The notes under the pieces were generated by a model. The model saw only the letters and a program-made list of their open reading frames with translations, was not told the origin of the DNA and searched no databases. A stretch of DNA of 64,000 bases from an uncultured Flavobacteriales bacterium. Lineage in GTDB: Bacteria; Bacteroidota; Bacteroidia; Flavobacteriales_D; Parvicellaceae. The stretch lies in NCBI GenBank assembly GCA_943787535.1, contig CALSMU010000004.1, forward strand, positions 248,001 through 312,000, read 5' to 3'. The position numbers and the translations under genes are program-made. Positions 1 to 9,639 of this stretch are shown one piece after another; position 1 is the stretch's first letter; each line of letters begins with the position of its first letter.

Positions 1-1535
1 AGTACAATGCAATTATTGAAGAAGTTGAGGCGCTTCGGAATGCAGGAAGACCTGTTTTAGTTGGTACGACTAACGTTGAAATTTCAGAATTGGTTAGTAG
101 AATGCTAAACATGAAGAAAATACCGCACCAGGTTTTAAATGCGAAATTACACCAAAAGGAAGCTGATGTGGTTCGTGCCGCGGGTGAGGCTGGTACTGTT
201 ACCATTGCAACGAACATGGCAGGTCGTGGTACAGATATTAAATTAGGAGCAGGCGTAAAAGAAGCAGGTGGTTTAGCGATCGTCGCTACTGAGCGTCATG
301 ATTCAAGAAGGGTAGATAGACAATTAAGAGGTCGTGCAGGTCGTCAAGGTGATCCAGGTTCTTCCCAATTCTTTGTTTCTTTGGAAGATAATTTAATGCG
401 TCTTTTCGGTTCTGAAAGAATCGCAAAAATGATGGATAGGTTAGGCCACAAAGAAGGAGAGGTGATTCAGCATGGCATGATTTCTAAATCTATTGAAAGA
501 GCGCAAAAGAAAGTGGAGGAGAACAACTTTGGTATTCGTAAACGATTATTAGAGTTTGATGATGTAATGAATGCGCAGCGTACAGCAATTTATACGCGAA
601 GAAAAAATGCGCTATTCGGAGATAAATTAGACTTAGATATCGATAACATGTTCTTTGAGATAGCTGAAGTAATTGTTGCAGACTTTCAAGAAAGTAGAGA
701 TTACGAAGGTTTTGAATTGGAATTAATACGTGTTTTAGGAATTGAAGCTCCGGTTGATATAGAAACCTTCAATGAAGGCGATCCAGATGATTTAATTAAC
801 CAAGTTTATCAGCAGGCGAGAACTGCTTACCTAAGAAAAGAACAGATAATTAAAGATAAAATTGTACCAGTAGTAGCGCGTGTATTGGAAAAGCAAGGTG
901 ATGCTTTCGAAAATATGGTTATACCTTTTACGGATGGAAGAAAGTCATTAAAAATTATTGCTAACCTTAAAGAGGCTTCAGAGTCGAAAGGAGCTAGTGC
1001 ACTAAAAGCAATGGAAAAAAGTGTTGCTCTTGGATTGATTGACAACGAATGGAAAGAACATTTGCGAGAAATGGACGATTTGAAATCTTCTGTTTATCAT
1101 GCCCAATATGAGCAAAAAGATCCACTTCTGATTTATAAATTAGAGGGCTATAATTTGTTTAAAGCCATGATGGATGAGCTAAATAGAGATGTTATTTCAT
1201 TCTTAATGAAAGCGCAATTACCTATTGGAGATGGGCAGCATCAGCATGCAGGGTCACGTTTGCAAGCACCTCCAAAACCAGATTTAAGTAGGTTAAAAGA
1301 AAGTAAGCCTGATTTAGGAGAAGCAACGCAACAAAATCAACAGCAAGCACAAAAACAACAAGGTGGAGGACAGCGACAAGCTCCAAAACCAGTTCCGGTT
1401 TCCGTTGGAAAAAAGTTTGGTAGAAATGATAAGGTCAAAATATTGAACCTTACAAGTGGAGAGACCAAAGAGTTAAAATTCAAACAAGCAGAGTCGCTAA
1501 TTGTTTCAGGCTCTTGGCAGTTGATTGAAAATTAA
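1..1535 (+). CDS. secA: Preprotein translocase subunit SecA, C-terminal half (5' end outside window)
   Basis: SecA is the cytoplasmic ATPase that drives preproteins through SecYEG. About 510 residues are visible. Codons are open from base 3 and run in from the left edge, so the start is missing. The second nucleotide-binding domain is recognisable by AGRGTDIKLG and LRGRAGRQGDPG (bases about 220-360), followed by the helical scaffold segment with GIRKRLLEFDDVMNAQR and the long helical domain. A Gln-rich linker (bases about 1320-1400) leads to the tail. The tail begins GKKFGRNDKVK and ends KQAESLIVSGSWQLIEN. It lacks the CxCxSG...CH zinc-binding motif of E. coli SecA, and from memory this substitution is common in Flavobacteriia. 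A strong terminator follows. Confidence 0.97.
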   Translation, partial: YNAIIEEVEALRNAGRPVLVGTTNVEISELVSRMLNMKKIPHQVLNAKLHQKEADVVRAAGEAGTVTIATNMAGRGTDIKLGAGVKEAGGLAIVATERHDSRRVDRQLRGRAGRQGDPGSSQFFVSLEDNLMRLFGSERIAKMMDRLGHKEGEVIQHGMISKSIERAQKKVEENNFGIRKRLLEFDDVMNAQRTAIYTRRKNALFGDKLDLDIDNMFFEIAEVIVADFQESRDYEGFELELIRVLGIEAPVDIETFNEGDPDDLINQVYQQARTAYLRKEQIIKDKIVPVVARVLEKQGDAFENMVIPFTDGRKSLKIIANLKEASESKGASALKAMEKSVALGLIDNEWKEHLREMDDLKSSVYHAQYEQKDPLLIYKLEGYNLFKAMMDELNRDVISFLMKAQLPIGDGQHQHAGSRLQAPPKPDLSRLKESKPDLGEATQQNQQQAQKQQGGGQRQAPKPVPVSVGKKFGRNDKVKILNLTSGETKELKFKQAESLIVSGSWQLIEN

Positions 1536-1552
1536 ATTAGTTCATATTTTAG

Positions 1553-1589
1553 AAAGGTTGTTTGGGGATTTCTTAAACAACCTTTTTTT
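1553..1589 (+). terminator. Rho-independent terminator after secA
   Basis: GGTTGTTT pairs with AAACAACC around an 11-base loop. Flanking A and T runs extend the stem, and seven T follow. It lies 18 bases after the secA stop. Confidence 0.85.
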
Positions 1590-1682
1590 ATGACACAAAA
1601 TCACGCTTTAAAAGGAAGGTGAATAACTGTTATTATTCGATAAATAACTTAATTAGATTGAGTGCTTTAAAAATAGCGCTAC

Positions 1683-2825
1683 TTAATAATCTTTCAAATC
1701 CAAATTATCACAAGCTACTCTATCTACCCATTTCTTCATTTTCTTTTGAATAATTTTAAAATGATGTTCTTCTTTAGGTGAAACTATAGTAATAGCATCG
1801 CCAGGGGTGTCCGCTCTACCGGTTCTTCCAATACGGTGAATGTAGTCTTTTGGTGAGCGCGGTAACTCGTAATTTATCACTACCGGTAGAAATTCAACAT
1901 CAATTCCACGTGCTAATAAATCTGTGGCTACAAGCACTCTTACGCTTCCTTTTTTAAAATTTCGCAAAGCATCCGTTCTTGCGCTTTGGCTTTTTTTACT
2001 GTGAATTGCAGAAGCATCGATTCCATTTTTCCGCAGTTTATCGGCTACATTATCTGCTTTATAAGTAGTAGAAGTAAATACTAAAACTTGCTGCATGTTG
2101 TTGTGCTTAATCAAATAGCGAAGCAGTGGCCCTTTCTTGTCTTCACCAATATAATATGCCGTTTGATTAATTAGCTCAATATTATTTTCTTCAAAAGCTA
2201 TTTTAATAATAGTAGGATTGTCTAATAATACCTGATTGATATTGTTAACATCTTCACTTAAAGTGGCAGAAAATAGCAAATTTTGTCGTTTTTTGGGTAA
2301 TAAATCGAATATTTTGTCCATTTCTGATTTAAAACCGAGGGTTAGCATTTTGTCTGCTTCGTCCAAAACTAAAGCAGAAATACTTGATAAATGTACAGCA
2401 TTCGATTCAACTAACTCCAATAATCTGCCAGGTGTAGCGACCAAAACATTAACATTTTGCATTGTTTGCATCTGCTTATTAATAGAGACACCTCCAAATA
2501 CTGCTATTGTCTTAACTCGATCTGGTAATGTTGAGCCAAATTGCTGAAAGACATCTTTTACCTGCCCAGCTAATTCTCTAGTAGGAACCAAAACCAACAC
2601 ATTTACATGTCTATTTTTAGTTCTTGTCTGACCTTGTAGGTTTGTTAAAATGGGTAATACATAACTAGCTGTTTTACCAGAACCTGTTTTAGCAATTCCT
2701 AACACATCCTTACCTTCTAAAATTGCAGGAATTGCTTCTTTCTGAATCGGGTAGGGATGTTCATAATTATTGTTGATTAATTGAATTACGAGTGAAGGGG
2801 ATAAACCGAAAGTAGAAAATGGCAT
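1683..2825 (-). CDS. DEAD-box ATP-dependent RNA helicase (RhlE-like)
   Basis: This is a 380-residue helicase core that unwinds RNA duplexes using ATP. It probably acts in ribosome assembly, RNA turnover or cold adaptation. The motifs occur in order: a Q-motif-like N-terminus, AKTGSGKT (Walker A), PTRELAGQ (Ia), TPGRLLE (Ib), DEAD (II), SAT (III), ARGIDV (V) and HRIGRTGR (VI). There is almost no C-terminal extension, so it is a minimal core. I chose ATG at 2825. A TTG at 2849 is in frame but lies inside a TAGTTTTG promoter box at 2847-2854, so it cannot be the start if that promoter is used. The gene is convergent with secA. Confidence 0.93.
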   Translation of the reverse strand: MPFSTFGLSPSLVIQLINNNYEHPYPIQKEAIPAILEGKDVLGIAKTGSGKTASYVLPILTNLQGQTRTKNRHVNVLVLVPTRELAGQVKDVFQQFGSTLPDRVKTIAVFGGVSINKQMQTMQNVNVLVATPGRLLELVESNAVHLSSISALVLDEADKMLTLGFKSEMDKIFDLLPKKRQNLLFSATLSEDVNNINQVLLDNPTIIKIAFEENNIELINQTAYYIGEDKKGPLLRYLIKHNNMQQVLVFTSTTYKADNVADKLRKNGIDASAIHSKKSQSARTDALRNFKKGSVRVLVATDLLARGIDVEFLPVVINYELPRSPKDYIHRIGRTGRADTPGDAITIVSPKEEHHFKIIQKKMKKWVDRVACDNLDLKDY

Positions 2826-2846
2826 TTTAGATACATTTAGTTGGGA

Positions 2847-2854
2847 CAAAACTA
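2847..2854 (-). promoter_or_regulatory. -7 promoter box of the helicase gene
   Basis: TAGTTTTG on the minus strand matches the Bacteroidota consensus TAnnTTTG and lies 22 bases before the ATG. I found no clear -33 TTTG partner. Confidence 0.5.
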
Positions 2855-3019
2855 AAGAAGTTAAATAAGTATATTAGAAAAATAATTATTTCATTTTTTT
2901 GTAAGTGACTAATCCATTCTTTAGCGGGATGTTAGCCATAAATAAATAGTTTATTGCCTGCAGATCGGTTGAACTCATCGTTATTTTTAATAAATTGAGA
3001 TAAATTAAATCTTTTAACC

Positions 3020-5650
3020 ATGAGAAATTTGCTGCTTTTATTGTTCGTTATTTCTAGTTTTAACCTTTTTAGTCAGGAATATTTAGGAGTTAACCAAAGT
3101 AATTATTCAGGTGCTTTAGGTGTTGATTTTAACCCTGCAAATATTGCGGATAATAGAATGAAAGTGGATTTATTTATTGGCGCTTCATTTACTGGGCACA
3201 ATAATTATCTTTACATGAATACTTCGAACATGCCTGGAGGTTGGATTTCATCATTCACAGGGACTCAATCTGCTGATACTACATGGAGAAATCAGCCTTG
3301 GTTTGAGAAAATTATAGGCGCTGATTCCACAGACTATTATAGGAATTTAGGCCAGGGAAACTATTTTACCACAGATCCTGCTGATTTGGGAAACAAACCT
3401 TACAGAGGAATTGTTAATTTGGATGTGGACCTTTTTAATTTGATGGTTACATTAAACAGAAAGTCCGCTATTGGGTTGCAGGTTAAACACAGAACGCTGG
3501 TTAACGTAGATCACATTGCTCCCGAACTTGTTACCTTAGCTTTTAACTCATTGGATTATTCGTCTTTATGGAATTTAGATTTATCGGATCAACTTCTGAA
3601 TGTTTCATTTAACTCATGGATTGAATATAATTTAAGCTATGCGCAGGTAATAAAAGAAGACGGCGAACATTTTGTAAAAGCCGGAGGAAAACTAAAATTT
3701 TTACAAGGTTTAGGGTCTGCATACATAAGCACAGATAATGTAGATTATAATTTTCAAGATGCAGATTTTGCTAATTATGTTCAAGGAGATTTTAGCTATG
3801 GTTATTCTCAAAATTTAGGCGGATATATTGAGCAGTCAGACGAAAATGGTCAGTTGGTTTCAGCTAATCATCAATTTTCTGCAGATGATTTTGCGTTACA
3901 TTCAAACTTAGGATTGGGGATTGATATAGGAGGTGTATATGAATGGAGACCAAAATGGAAAGAGCATAAGTATGACATGGATGGAGAGACCAATCTTTGG
4001 CGAAGAGATCAGAACAAGTATAAATTAAAAGTTTCATTTGCCATTAACGATATTGGAGGAATGCGTTATACTAAAGGAGATTTAAGCAGAGATTTTACTG
4101 CCAATTTGGGGGTTAATAGTTCTACAACACAACCTTTCGATTTAGCGATTTTTGATACTGTTGGTGGGTTGCAATCTTTCGATAACCTTATAGGTTATTT
4201 AGCCTCTGATGATTCTATTTCTACTAATGACATTACTTTAAGTCAAGATAATGTGGATTATTTTAGAATCAATTTGCCAACGAATATCAACTTGGCCGTT
4301 GATTATCATATTTGGAATGACTTTTATGTAGATGCTAGAGCAATTATCGGTTTTCAACGAAATAATGATCCTAGTAAAGTAAGGATTCCAAGTAGTTTTG
4401 CCTTAACTCCCAGATATGACTACAAATATATTGGTGTTTCGTTGCCACTCTCCTATAGTGGTTTTTATGGTTTTAGAACAGGTTTGGGTCTAAGATTTGG
4501 TCCATTAGTTTTAGGTTTAGCAGATGTTAAACCACTATTAGCCCCTGGAAAAGACAAAGATATTCGAGGTGCGAATGTATATGCTGGAGTTAAATTTTGG
4601 CTTTTTAATAAGCATCCAAAAGATGATGATAAAGATAAGGTTTCCAACAAAAAAGATGAATGTAGAGAATTGGCGGGTGTTTGGGAATTTAAAGGTTGTC
4701 CAGATACCGATGGTGATGGAATTAAAGATACAGAGGACGATTGTCCTTTAGATTCTGGTTTAGTAGTTTTTAATGGGTGTCCGGATACCGACAGAGATTC
4801 TATTATAGACAAAGAGGATATGTGTCCTGAAGTTTTTGGGTTGGCTGCATTTAAAGGTTGTCCAGATACAGATAACGATAGTATTATTGATAAAAATGAT
4901 GATTGTCCTACAGTTCCAGGGTTGCTTGCATTTAATGGTTGCCCAGATACGGATGGTGATGGGATAAAAGACCTAGATGATTTATGTCCTAATGCTGCTG
5001 GTCCTAAGGCTAATGAAGGCTGTCCAGACACAGATAAAGATGGCTTATTCGACTATTTGGATGAGTGCCCGGAAATTGCTGGGCCGAAAGAGAATAGAGG
5101 TTGTCCATGGCCAGATACGGATGAAGATGGAATTTTAGATAAAGATGATGATTGTCCAAATAATCCAGGTCCAAAATCTAATAATGGTTGCCCTTATGCG
5201 GATACGGATGAAGACGGTGTACTAGATAAAGATGATGATTGTGTAAATGTTCCAGGTCCAAAATCCAATAATGGCTGCCCAGTGATAGAGGAGGAAGAGC
5301 AAGAAATATTAAACACTGCTTTTGAAAATCTTGAGTTTGAATCTGGTAAAGATATTATAAAAGAGGTTTCATTTCCATCCTTGGAAGAGCTAGCGAATTT
5401 ATTGATAAAGAAAAGTGAATGGAAAATTGCCGTGGCCGGACATACTGATAACGTGGGTTCTGCTAAAACCAACCTGGTTCTTTCTAAAAAACGGTCTCAG
5501 GCCATTGCTAATTATCTGGATCAAAGGGGTGTGAGTTCCGACAGGGTTGTTGTTCAGTATTTTGGAGAAGAGAAACCGATTGCCGATAACGACACAAAAG
5601 AGGGAAGGCAGCAAAATAGAAGAGTTGAAATGACTATTATATTTGAATAA
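3020..5650 (+). CDS. DUF5723-like outer-membrane protein with TSP3 repeats and OmpA domain
   Basis: An 876-residue envelope protein. A signal peptide (residues 1-18, ending FSQ) is followed by about 500 residues of beta-rich sequence that resembles the DUF5723 outer-membrane barrel family. From about residue 535 there are eight thrombospondin type 3 repeats of the pattern DTDGDGIxDxxDxCP...GCP, which should bind calcium and form a rigid stalk. The last 110 residues are an OmpA/MotB peptidoglycan-binding domain (VAGHTDNVGSAKTN, LSKKRSQAIANYL, NRRVEM). The expected layout is a barrel in the outer membrane with the OmpA domain gripping peptidoglycan. The gene is monocistronic, with a perfect bidirectional terminator 26 bases downstream. 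The molecular role of the N-terminal domain is not known to me. Confidence 0.88.
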   Translation: MRNLLLLLFVISSFNLFSQEYLGVNQSNYSGALGVDFNPANIADNRMKVDLFIGASFTGHNNYLYMNTSNMPGGWISSFTGTQSADTTWRNQPWFEKIIGADSTDYYRNLGQGNYFTTDPADLGNKPYRGIVNLDVDLFNLMVTLNRKSAIGLQVKHRTLVNVDHIAPELVTLAFNSLDYSSLWNLDLSDQLLNVSFNSWIEYNLSYAQVIKEDGEHFVKAGGKLKFLQGLGSAYISTDNVDYNFQDADFANYVQGDFSYGYSQNLGGYIEQSDENGQLVSANHQFSADDFALHSNLGLGIDIGGVYEWRPKWKEHKYDMDGETNLWRRDQNKYKLKVSFAINDIGGMRYTKGDLSRDFTANLGVNSSTTQPFDLAIFDTVGGLQSFDNLIGYLASDDSISTNDITLSQDNVDYFRINLPTNINLAVDYHIWNDFYVDARAIIGFQRNNDPSKVRIPSSFALTPRYDYKYIGVSLPLSYSGFYGFRTGLGLRFGPLVLGLADVKPLLAPGKDKDIRGANVYAGVKFWLFNKHPKDDDKDKVSNKKDECRELAGVWEFKGCPDTDGDGIKDTEDDCPLDSGLVVFNGCPDTDRDSIIDKEDMCPEVFGLAAFKGCPDTDNDSIIDKNDDCPTVPGLLAFNGCPDTDGDGIKDLDDLCPNAAGPKANEGCPDTDKDGLFDYLDECPEIAGPKENRGCPWPDTDEDGILDKDDDCPNNPGPKSNNGCPYADTDEDGVLDKDDDCVNVPGPKSNNGCPVIEEEEQEILNTAFENLEFESGKDIIKEVSFPSLEELANLLIKKSEWKIAVAGHTDNVGSAKTNLVLSKKRSQAIANYLDQRGVSSDRVVVQYFGEEKPIADNDTKEGRQQNRRVEMTIIFE
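5114..5287 (+). repeat. Two 87-bp tandem units in the TSP3 stalk
   Basis: Two adjacent 87-base (29-codon) units, each starting GATACGGATGAAGA, are nearly identical. The six repeats upstream are shorter and more diverged, so this pair looks like the most recent duplication in the stalk. Confidence 0.75.
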
Positions 5651-5675
5651 TTGAAAAATTCCATCTAATACTATT

Positions 5676-5717
5676 GAGGTAAATGAAATAAATCCCTATT
5701 TCATTTACCTCTTTTTT
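5676..5717. terminator. Bidirectional terminator between the OmpA gene and the B12 operon
   Basis: GAGGTAAATGAAATA pairs perfectly over 15 bases with its complement around a 6-base loop. Six T follow on the plus strand. It sits between the two converging stop codons and probably serves mainly the rightward OmpA-family gene. Confidence 0.85.
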
Positions 5718-5751
5718 AGGCAAGAAGTCGAGATTAAGTTTTTGGTAACAA

Positions 5752-6795
5752 CTACTTAAACCAAAACACTTGTGGTATAATTCCAACAGAAAATTGGTCT
5801 TTTAACGAGGCAGTACTATCATACCGATATATGATGCCTGATTGAACATAGTCAACCGCATCAGATATATAGATATCATGTGTAGGGCTTATTCCTAATC
5901 CGTAAAACACAGCTCCATTTTCATTTATGATAGGAGAGGAAGGCAAAGCTGCTGCATAAACAGAAAGCTTATTCACTCCGTTGTTGAGGTAGTATAATGT
6001 TTCGCCGTTTGAAGAAATTTTCAGATTATTAGGTGAATTATTTAGATTGCTGAATACCATTGTTTGGCTAATATTATTAGTTGAAGGGTCAATTTGACTT
6101 AATTCTCCTGGATCTTCATTTATACCTCCTGAACTTAATACCCAAAGTTTGTTGTTATTATCCAAAACAAGGGAGGAAGGTCCTTTTCCTACAACAATGG
6201 TGTCCGTAATAATGTTAGTATTAGCATTTATTTGCAAAATAAAATTGGTGTCGGGTCGACAGACATATACCCTATCCTGAAACAAGAGCATTTCTTCCGT
6301 CCATCCTCCTGCATTAATATTACCTATTACAGAATTATTTCCTAAGTCTAAAATGGCAATTTGGTCCGAAAATAAATCAGAAACATAAGCTTTGGAGTTA
6401 TTTATTCCACAGAAATAGCGAGGACTAGTCAAACCACTTATAGTAGCTGTTTTTTGATACGTAGCAGTATCCAAAACTTCGATTTTACCAGAGTTGTTTA
6501 CCACTGCAAATAAATGGCCATTGTATTCTGTGATAGACTGCAATACATCGCCCAGAGCATAGCCATTAATATTTTGAAAAACTGTATTTGTAATACTACT
6601 ATTCGTTGGATTAAATAACGATATAGAAGCATTTCCCCAACCAAAATTACCCTCACAACCGATTAAAACATCATCATACTTAATCGCAATATCTTCTTCA
6701 GTGCAAGTTGGACATTGCGGTCCTATTTCCTTTTTTTTGCAGGAAGTAAAGACCAAACAAAGCAGTATTAAAATTTGGAAATTCAACCTAATCAT
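5752..6795 (-). CDS. btuG: BtuG-like beta-propeller lipoprotein (surface cobalamin-binding)
   Basis: A 347-residue lipoprotein: the lipobox FTSC at residues 16-19 is followed by KKKE, a charged stretch suited to surface export in Bacteroidota. The rest is a YncE/DUF5074-like seven-bladed propeller with repeated strands such as AYVSDLFSDQIAILDLGNNSVIG and LSQIDPSTNNISQTMVF. In Bacteroides, BtuG is a propeller lipoprotein that captures vitamin B12 and caps BtuB. Here the gene is the last of a riboswitch-led operon and overlaps the TonB receptor gene by 8 bases. Its function is inferred from fold plus position. Direct cobalamin contacts cannot be read from the sequence. Confidence 0.78.
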   Translation of the reverse strand: MIRLNFQILILLCLVFTSCKKKEIGPQCPTCTEEDIAIKYDDVLIGCEGNFGWGNASISLFNPTNSSITNTVFQNINGYALGDVLQSITEYNGHLFAVVNNSGKIEVLDTATYQKTATISGLTSPRYFCGINNSKAYVSDLFSDQIAILDLGNNSVIGNINAGGWTEEMLLFQDRVYVCRPDTNFILQINANTNIITDTIVVGKGPSSLVLDNNNKLWVLSSGGINEDPGELSQIDPSTNNISQTMVFSNLNNSPNNLKISSNGETLYYLNNGVNKLSVYAAALPSSPIINENGAVFYGLGISPTHDIYISDAVDYVQSGIIYRYDSTASLKDQFSVGIIPQVFWFK

Positions 6796-8683
6796 GTTTG
6801 GAGTTTAGGTTGACTTTTAAAAACAATAAAAACCATCTTCCTGGCATAGGTCTATTCGCCATTATTTGGTAATCTTCATCATATAAATTAGCTACTTTAA
6901 AACCAATTACAGCAGATTTGTTATTTTTTACAAAGGAATAACTAATGTTAACGTCTGCTGGCGCATAATATGGCATATATGTAGTATTGGTAGCGTCAAT
7001 AAAAACTTTTCCTGTTATGGTTTGATTATATCCAAATAACCATTTTTTTATCTCCAATTTTGCAACAATATTGAAGCTTTGCAATGGCACGTATATTAAT
7101 TGCTTGCCGAAAGAATTATCATTCGTTAATACAGATGACTTGTTAATAGACCTTACATAGTTGTAGCCAGCGTTAATATGCAGTTTGCCTTTATTCAAAA
7201 TTGAAAATATTTTGTTAGCTGCTATTTCAACTCCTTTGTTTTCAACCTGTCTTACATTTATTGGACTCCAAATTCCGTTTTCCTGCGGAAGCCACTGAAT
7301 CCAATTATCGATTAATGAATAGTAGGGCGAAATATTAAAAGAAAGTTTTTCATAGTTATAATGTAGACCTATCTCAGTTGTAAATCCTATTTCAGGAAGT
7401 AGTTCTCTGTTTCCTCCAGGTTCCCAATACAATTCATTCAGTGAAGGTGCTTTGTAATTTCTAGCTGCATTGGCATTTATGGTGAAACGGTGATTTTTGG
7501 AAAGAAAGTATTTCATTCCAATAGTTGGAACTATAGGGGTAAACTTACCATCTATTATTTCTTGCCTTATAGCCAGATTAAATAGGTTTCCATGATTACT
7601 TTTTTGTTCGAGCTGAACAAATCCTGACTGCCTATTCCGCTCCTCCTGCGAATTGAAGCCGGTTGAACTGGCAATGTCTTTATCTATATTTATCTGAGTA
7701 GATATTTTAAATAAATGGTTAAAATAGCGTTTGAAATTATAGCTTGCTCTGTATGAGTCAATATTGATTAGTGAATTAATCGCTACAATACTGTCTACAT
7801 AGTTCAACTTGTCTTTTAACAAAGCGGCCCTGAAATGGTGAAAATTTTTCTTTTTAATATGCTGCCATTCTCCTAATAGTCGAAGCACTTCGTCAGTTTG
7901 AAATTCTCCGTTAGAACTTACACCTAGTACAGATGGGATTTGTCTGTAGCTATTAATGTAGTTTGATTTAATTGCAAAATAATTTGTTTTATTTGGTGTC
8001 AAGTAAAATTCTTGCTTTATTCCATGCTGCAACATTTCTGCATTTTCTCTTTCTAATATTGGAGAGTTTTCTTGGGTAATATCATTGTATTTAAAATCAT
8101 TGGAAGTTGCATTTCTTAAAATGCTTGTTTTTGATTGAAACTTTTTAGTGCCCGCATTGAAAGAAAAATAGGTTCTGTCCGTTCCGAAATTTCCTATTTC
8201 TTTTTTAAAATTAGTATTTAATTTGTTGTTAAAATTAGCGGAAGTATTTAATTGAATTGCACCACCCAAGCCTCCGCTTCCATCTACTACACTGCTCGCT
8301 CCCAAATGAATTTCAGCATTGTCTATAAATGCAGCTGGAAGGGTGCTCAAATCTAATTGTCCTAAAGTAGCGGAATTAATAGCAATTCCATTCCAATATA
8401 GTTGAGTATGACTAGCGCCGGCTCCTCGAATTGATATAGTGGATAGGCTACCAGGTCCATACGACTTGATGTAAATGGGTGTTTCTTTCGAGAGAATATC
8501 GGCTAGGTTTTCTGTTTCATGCGCTGCTATCCTCTCTATTTTTGTTATTTTATAGGATTTTGCTGGGGTAATTGAAGCATCAGCGTCAACTACCAATTGT
8601 TTCAATGTGTCGGCTTGAGAAATTGCGTTTGCAGATGCCATTAAGCAAATAAGGACTAAAAAATAATTTATCAGAGCCCTCAA
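6788..8683 (-). CDS. btuB: TonB-dependent vitamin B12 receptor, BtuB-like
   Basis: A 631-residue outer-membrane channel for energised uptake of cobalamin or corrinoids. A signal peptide (1-22) precedes a possible TonB box (DTLKQLVVDAD). The plug domain follows (about 45-160: ETPIYIKSYGPGSLSTISIRG, GASSVVDGSGGLGGAIQLNT), then a 22-strand-type barrel. It ends in RWFLLFLKVNL. The TTG start overlaps the stop of the preceding gene in TTGA, which suggests coupled translation. The substrate assignment rests on the cobalamin riboswitch that heads the operon and the BtuG-like neighbour. By sequence alone it could be any siderophore-type receptor. Confidence 0.88.
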   Translation of the reverse strand: MRALINYFLVLICLMASANAISQADTLKQLVVDADASITPAKSYKITKIERIAAHETENLADILSKETPIYIKSYGPGSLSTISIRGAGASHTQLYWNGIAINSATLGQLDLSTLPAAFIDNAEIHLGASSVVDGSGGLGGAIQLNTSANFNNKLNTNFKKEIGNFGTDRTYFSFNAGTKKFQSKTSILRNATSNDFKYNDITQENSPILERENAEMLQHGIKQEFYLTPNKTNYFAIKSNYINSYRQIPSVLGVSSNGEFQTDEVLRLLGEWQHIKKKNFHHFRAALLKDKLNYVDSIVAINSLINIDSYRASYNFKRYFNHLFKISTQINIDKDIASSTGFNSQEERNRQSGFVQLEQKSNHGNLFNLAIRQEIIDGKFTPIVPTIGMKYFLSKNHRFTINANAARNYKAPSLNELYWEPGGNRELLPEIGFTTEIGLHYNYEKLSFNISPYYSLIDNWIQWLPQENGIWSPINVRQVENKGVEIAANKIFSILNKGKLHINAGYNYVRSINKSSVLTNDNSFGKQLIYVPLQSFNIVAKLEIKKWLFGYNQTITGKVFIDATNTTYMPYYAPADVNISYSFVKNNKSAVIGFKVANLYDEDYQIMANRPMPGRWFLLFLKVNLNSKHD

Positions 8684-9639
8684 TTGATGAGTAATTTTTC
8701 AATATTAATATTTCCCCCTTCAATTAATTTTAAAATATAAACACCTTTTGAATAGCGGAATAGATCCAAATCAATTTGATTTGAATTAGATTTCAATTCA
8801 AAAACAATTACTCCATTCAAATCGATTAATTGAATCGTTTTATCTGATAAATTGTCAAAGATTATTGTTGCTTTTTCTTTTGCTGGGTTAGGGAAAATTT
8901 TGAATGTGTTGGGCGATTCTTTTATTCCCACAAAGGAATGAATAACACCTATGGCGTCTAGGTCAAATCCTCCTGTTTCGAATGGAGTCGGGAAAGGGTC
9001 ATTAATTATATTTCCTTGAGAATCGTATGAAGCATACGACTGATTAATGCTGCCAATGGCATCAATAATTTTGACATGTGTAATGTTGTTTACGTTTAGA
9101 TTGGTAATTCCAACCATTTCCTCAAGGTCAAACGGAGTTCCATATTGTGCTCGGTATTTTCCAGCCAGATTTAGTATGTCGGTAGCGTTTACTTCATTCA
9201 TTATTTGGCTACTAATTTGAGACAGGCTAGAACTTTCAAAACGGAAGTAATTAAATCCATCCGAACTTACTTCTACATGCGCCAGTTCTAAAAAAGTATT
9301 GTTAAACGCATTTTCAAAAACAGCAAAATCAGGGCCATTTCCGTTAATTATTGGTGAGGAAAATGTTAAAATTGCTGATCCACCATCACCGAGACTGACA
9401 ACACCATTAATTCCTGATTTTTCTGTGGCGCTATAAATATCGCCAGTACTGGTTTTTCCTAAAGTGGTATCTGTGATGATTTTCCATCCTCTTTCAACAA
9501 TACATGCTGAAGCCCAATCAATAAACGCAGAAGAATCCTTGTGTATAGCAGTTGTTCCTATTGAATCTGCAACAGGGGCATAGGGCCCCTGTGCAAAAAC
9601 ATTCATTGAAAGAAGCACTATTGCTAAGGTTAACTTCAC
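8680..9639 (-). CDS. T9SS-sorted surface protein of the B12 operon
   Basis: A 319-residue secreted protein. It has a short signal peptide (1-16, ending FAQ) and a domain of about 220 residues with GGSAILTFSSPIINGNGPDFAVFENAF and a late GGFDLDAIGVIH motif. It ends in a type A sorting domain (FKIFPNPAKEKATIIF...KGVYILKL). Homologues of this uncharacterised domain accompany BtuB/BtuG loci in Bacteroidota. The start is GTG, sharing one base with the upstream TAG in TAGTG. The most likely role is a cell-surface partner in cobalamin capture, inferred from operon position only. Confidence 0.75.
   Translation of the reverse strand: MKLTLAIVLLSMNVFAQGPYAPVADSIGTTAIHKDSSAFIDWASACIVERGWKIITDTTLGKTSTGDIYSATEKSGINGVVSLGDGGSAILTFSSPIINGNGPDFAVFENAFNNTFLELAHVEVSSDGFNYFRFESSSLSQISSQIMNEVNATDILNLAGKYRAQYGTPFDLEEMVGITNLNVNNITHVKIIDAIGSINQSYASYDSQGNIINDPFPTPFETGGFDLDAIGVIHSFVGIKESPNTFKIFPNPAKEKATIIFDNLSDKTIQLIDLNGVIVFELKSNSNQIDLDLFRYSKGVYILKLIEGGNINIEKLLIN

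Noticed and set aside
4465-5031. A 188-codon open frame on the minus strand opposite the TSP3 repeats
   Set aside because: It is a shadow of repetitive, Asp-rich codons in the OmpA-family gene; its Ser/Pro-rich product has no family features.
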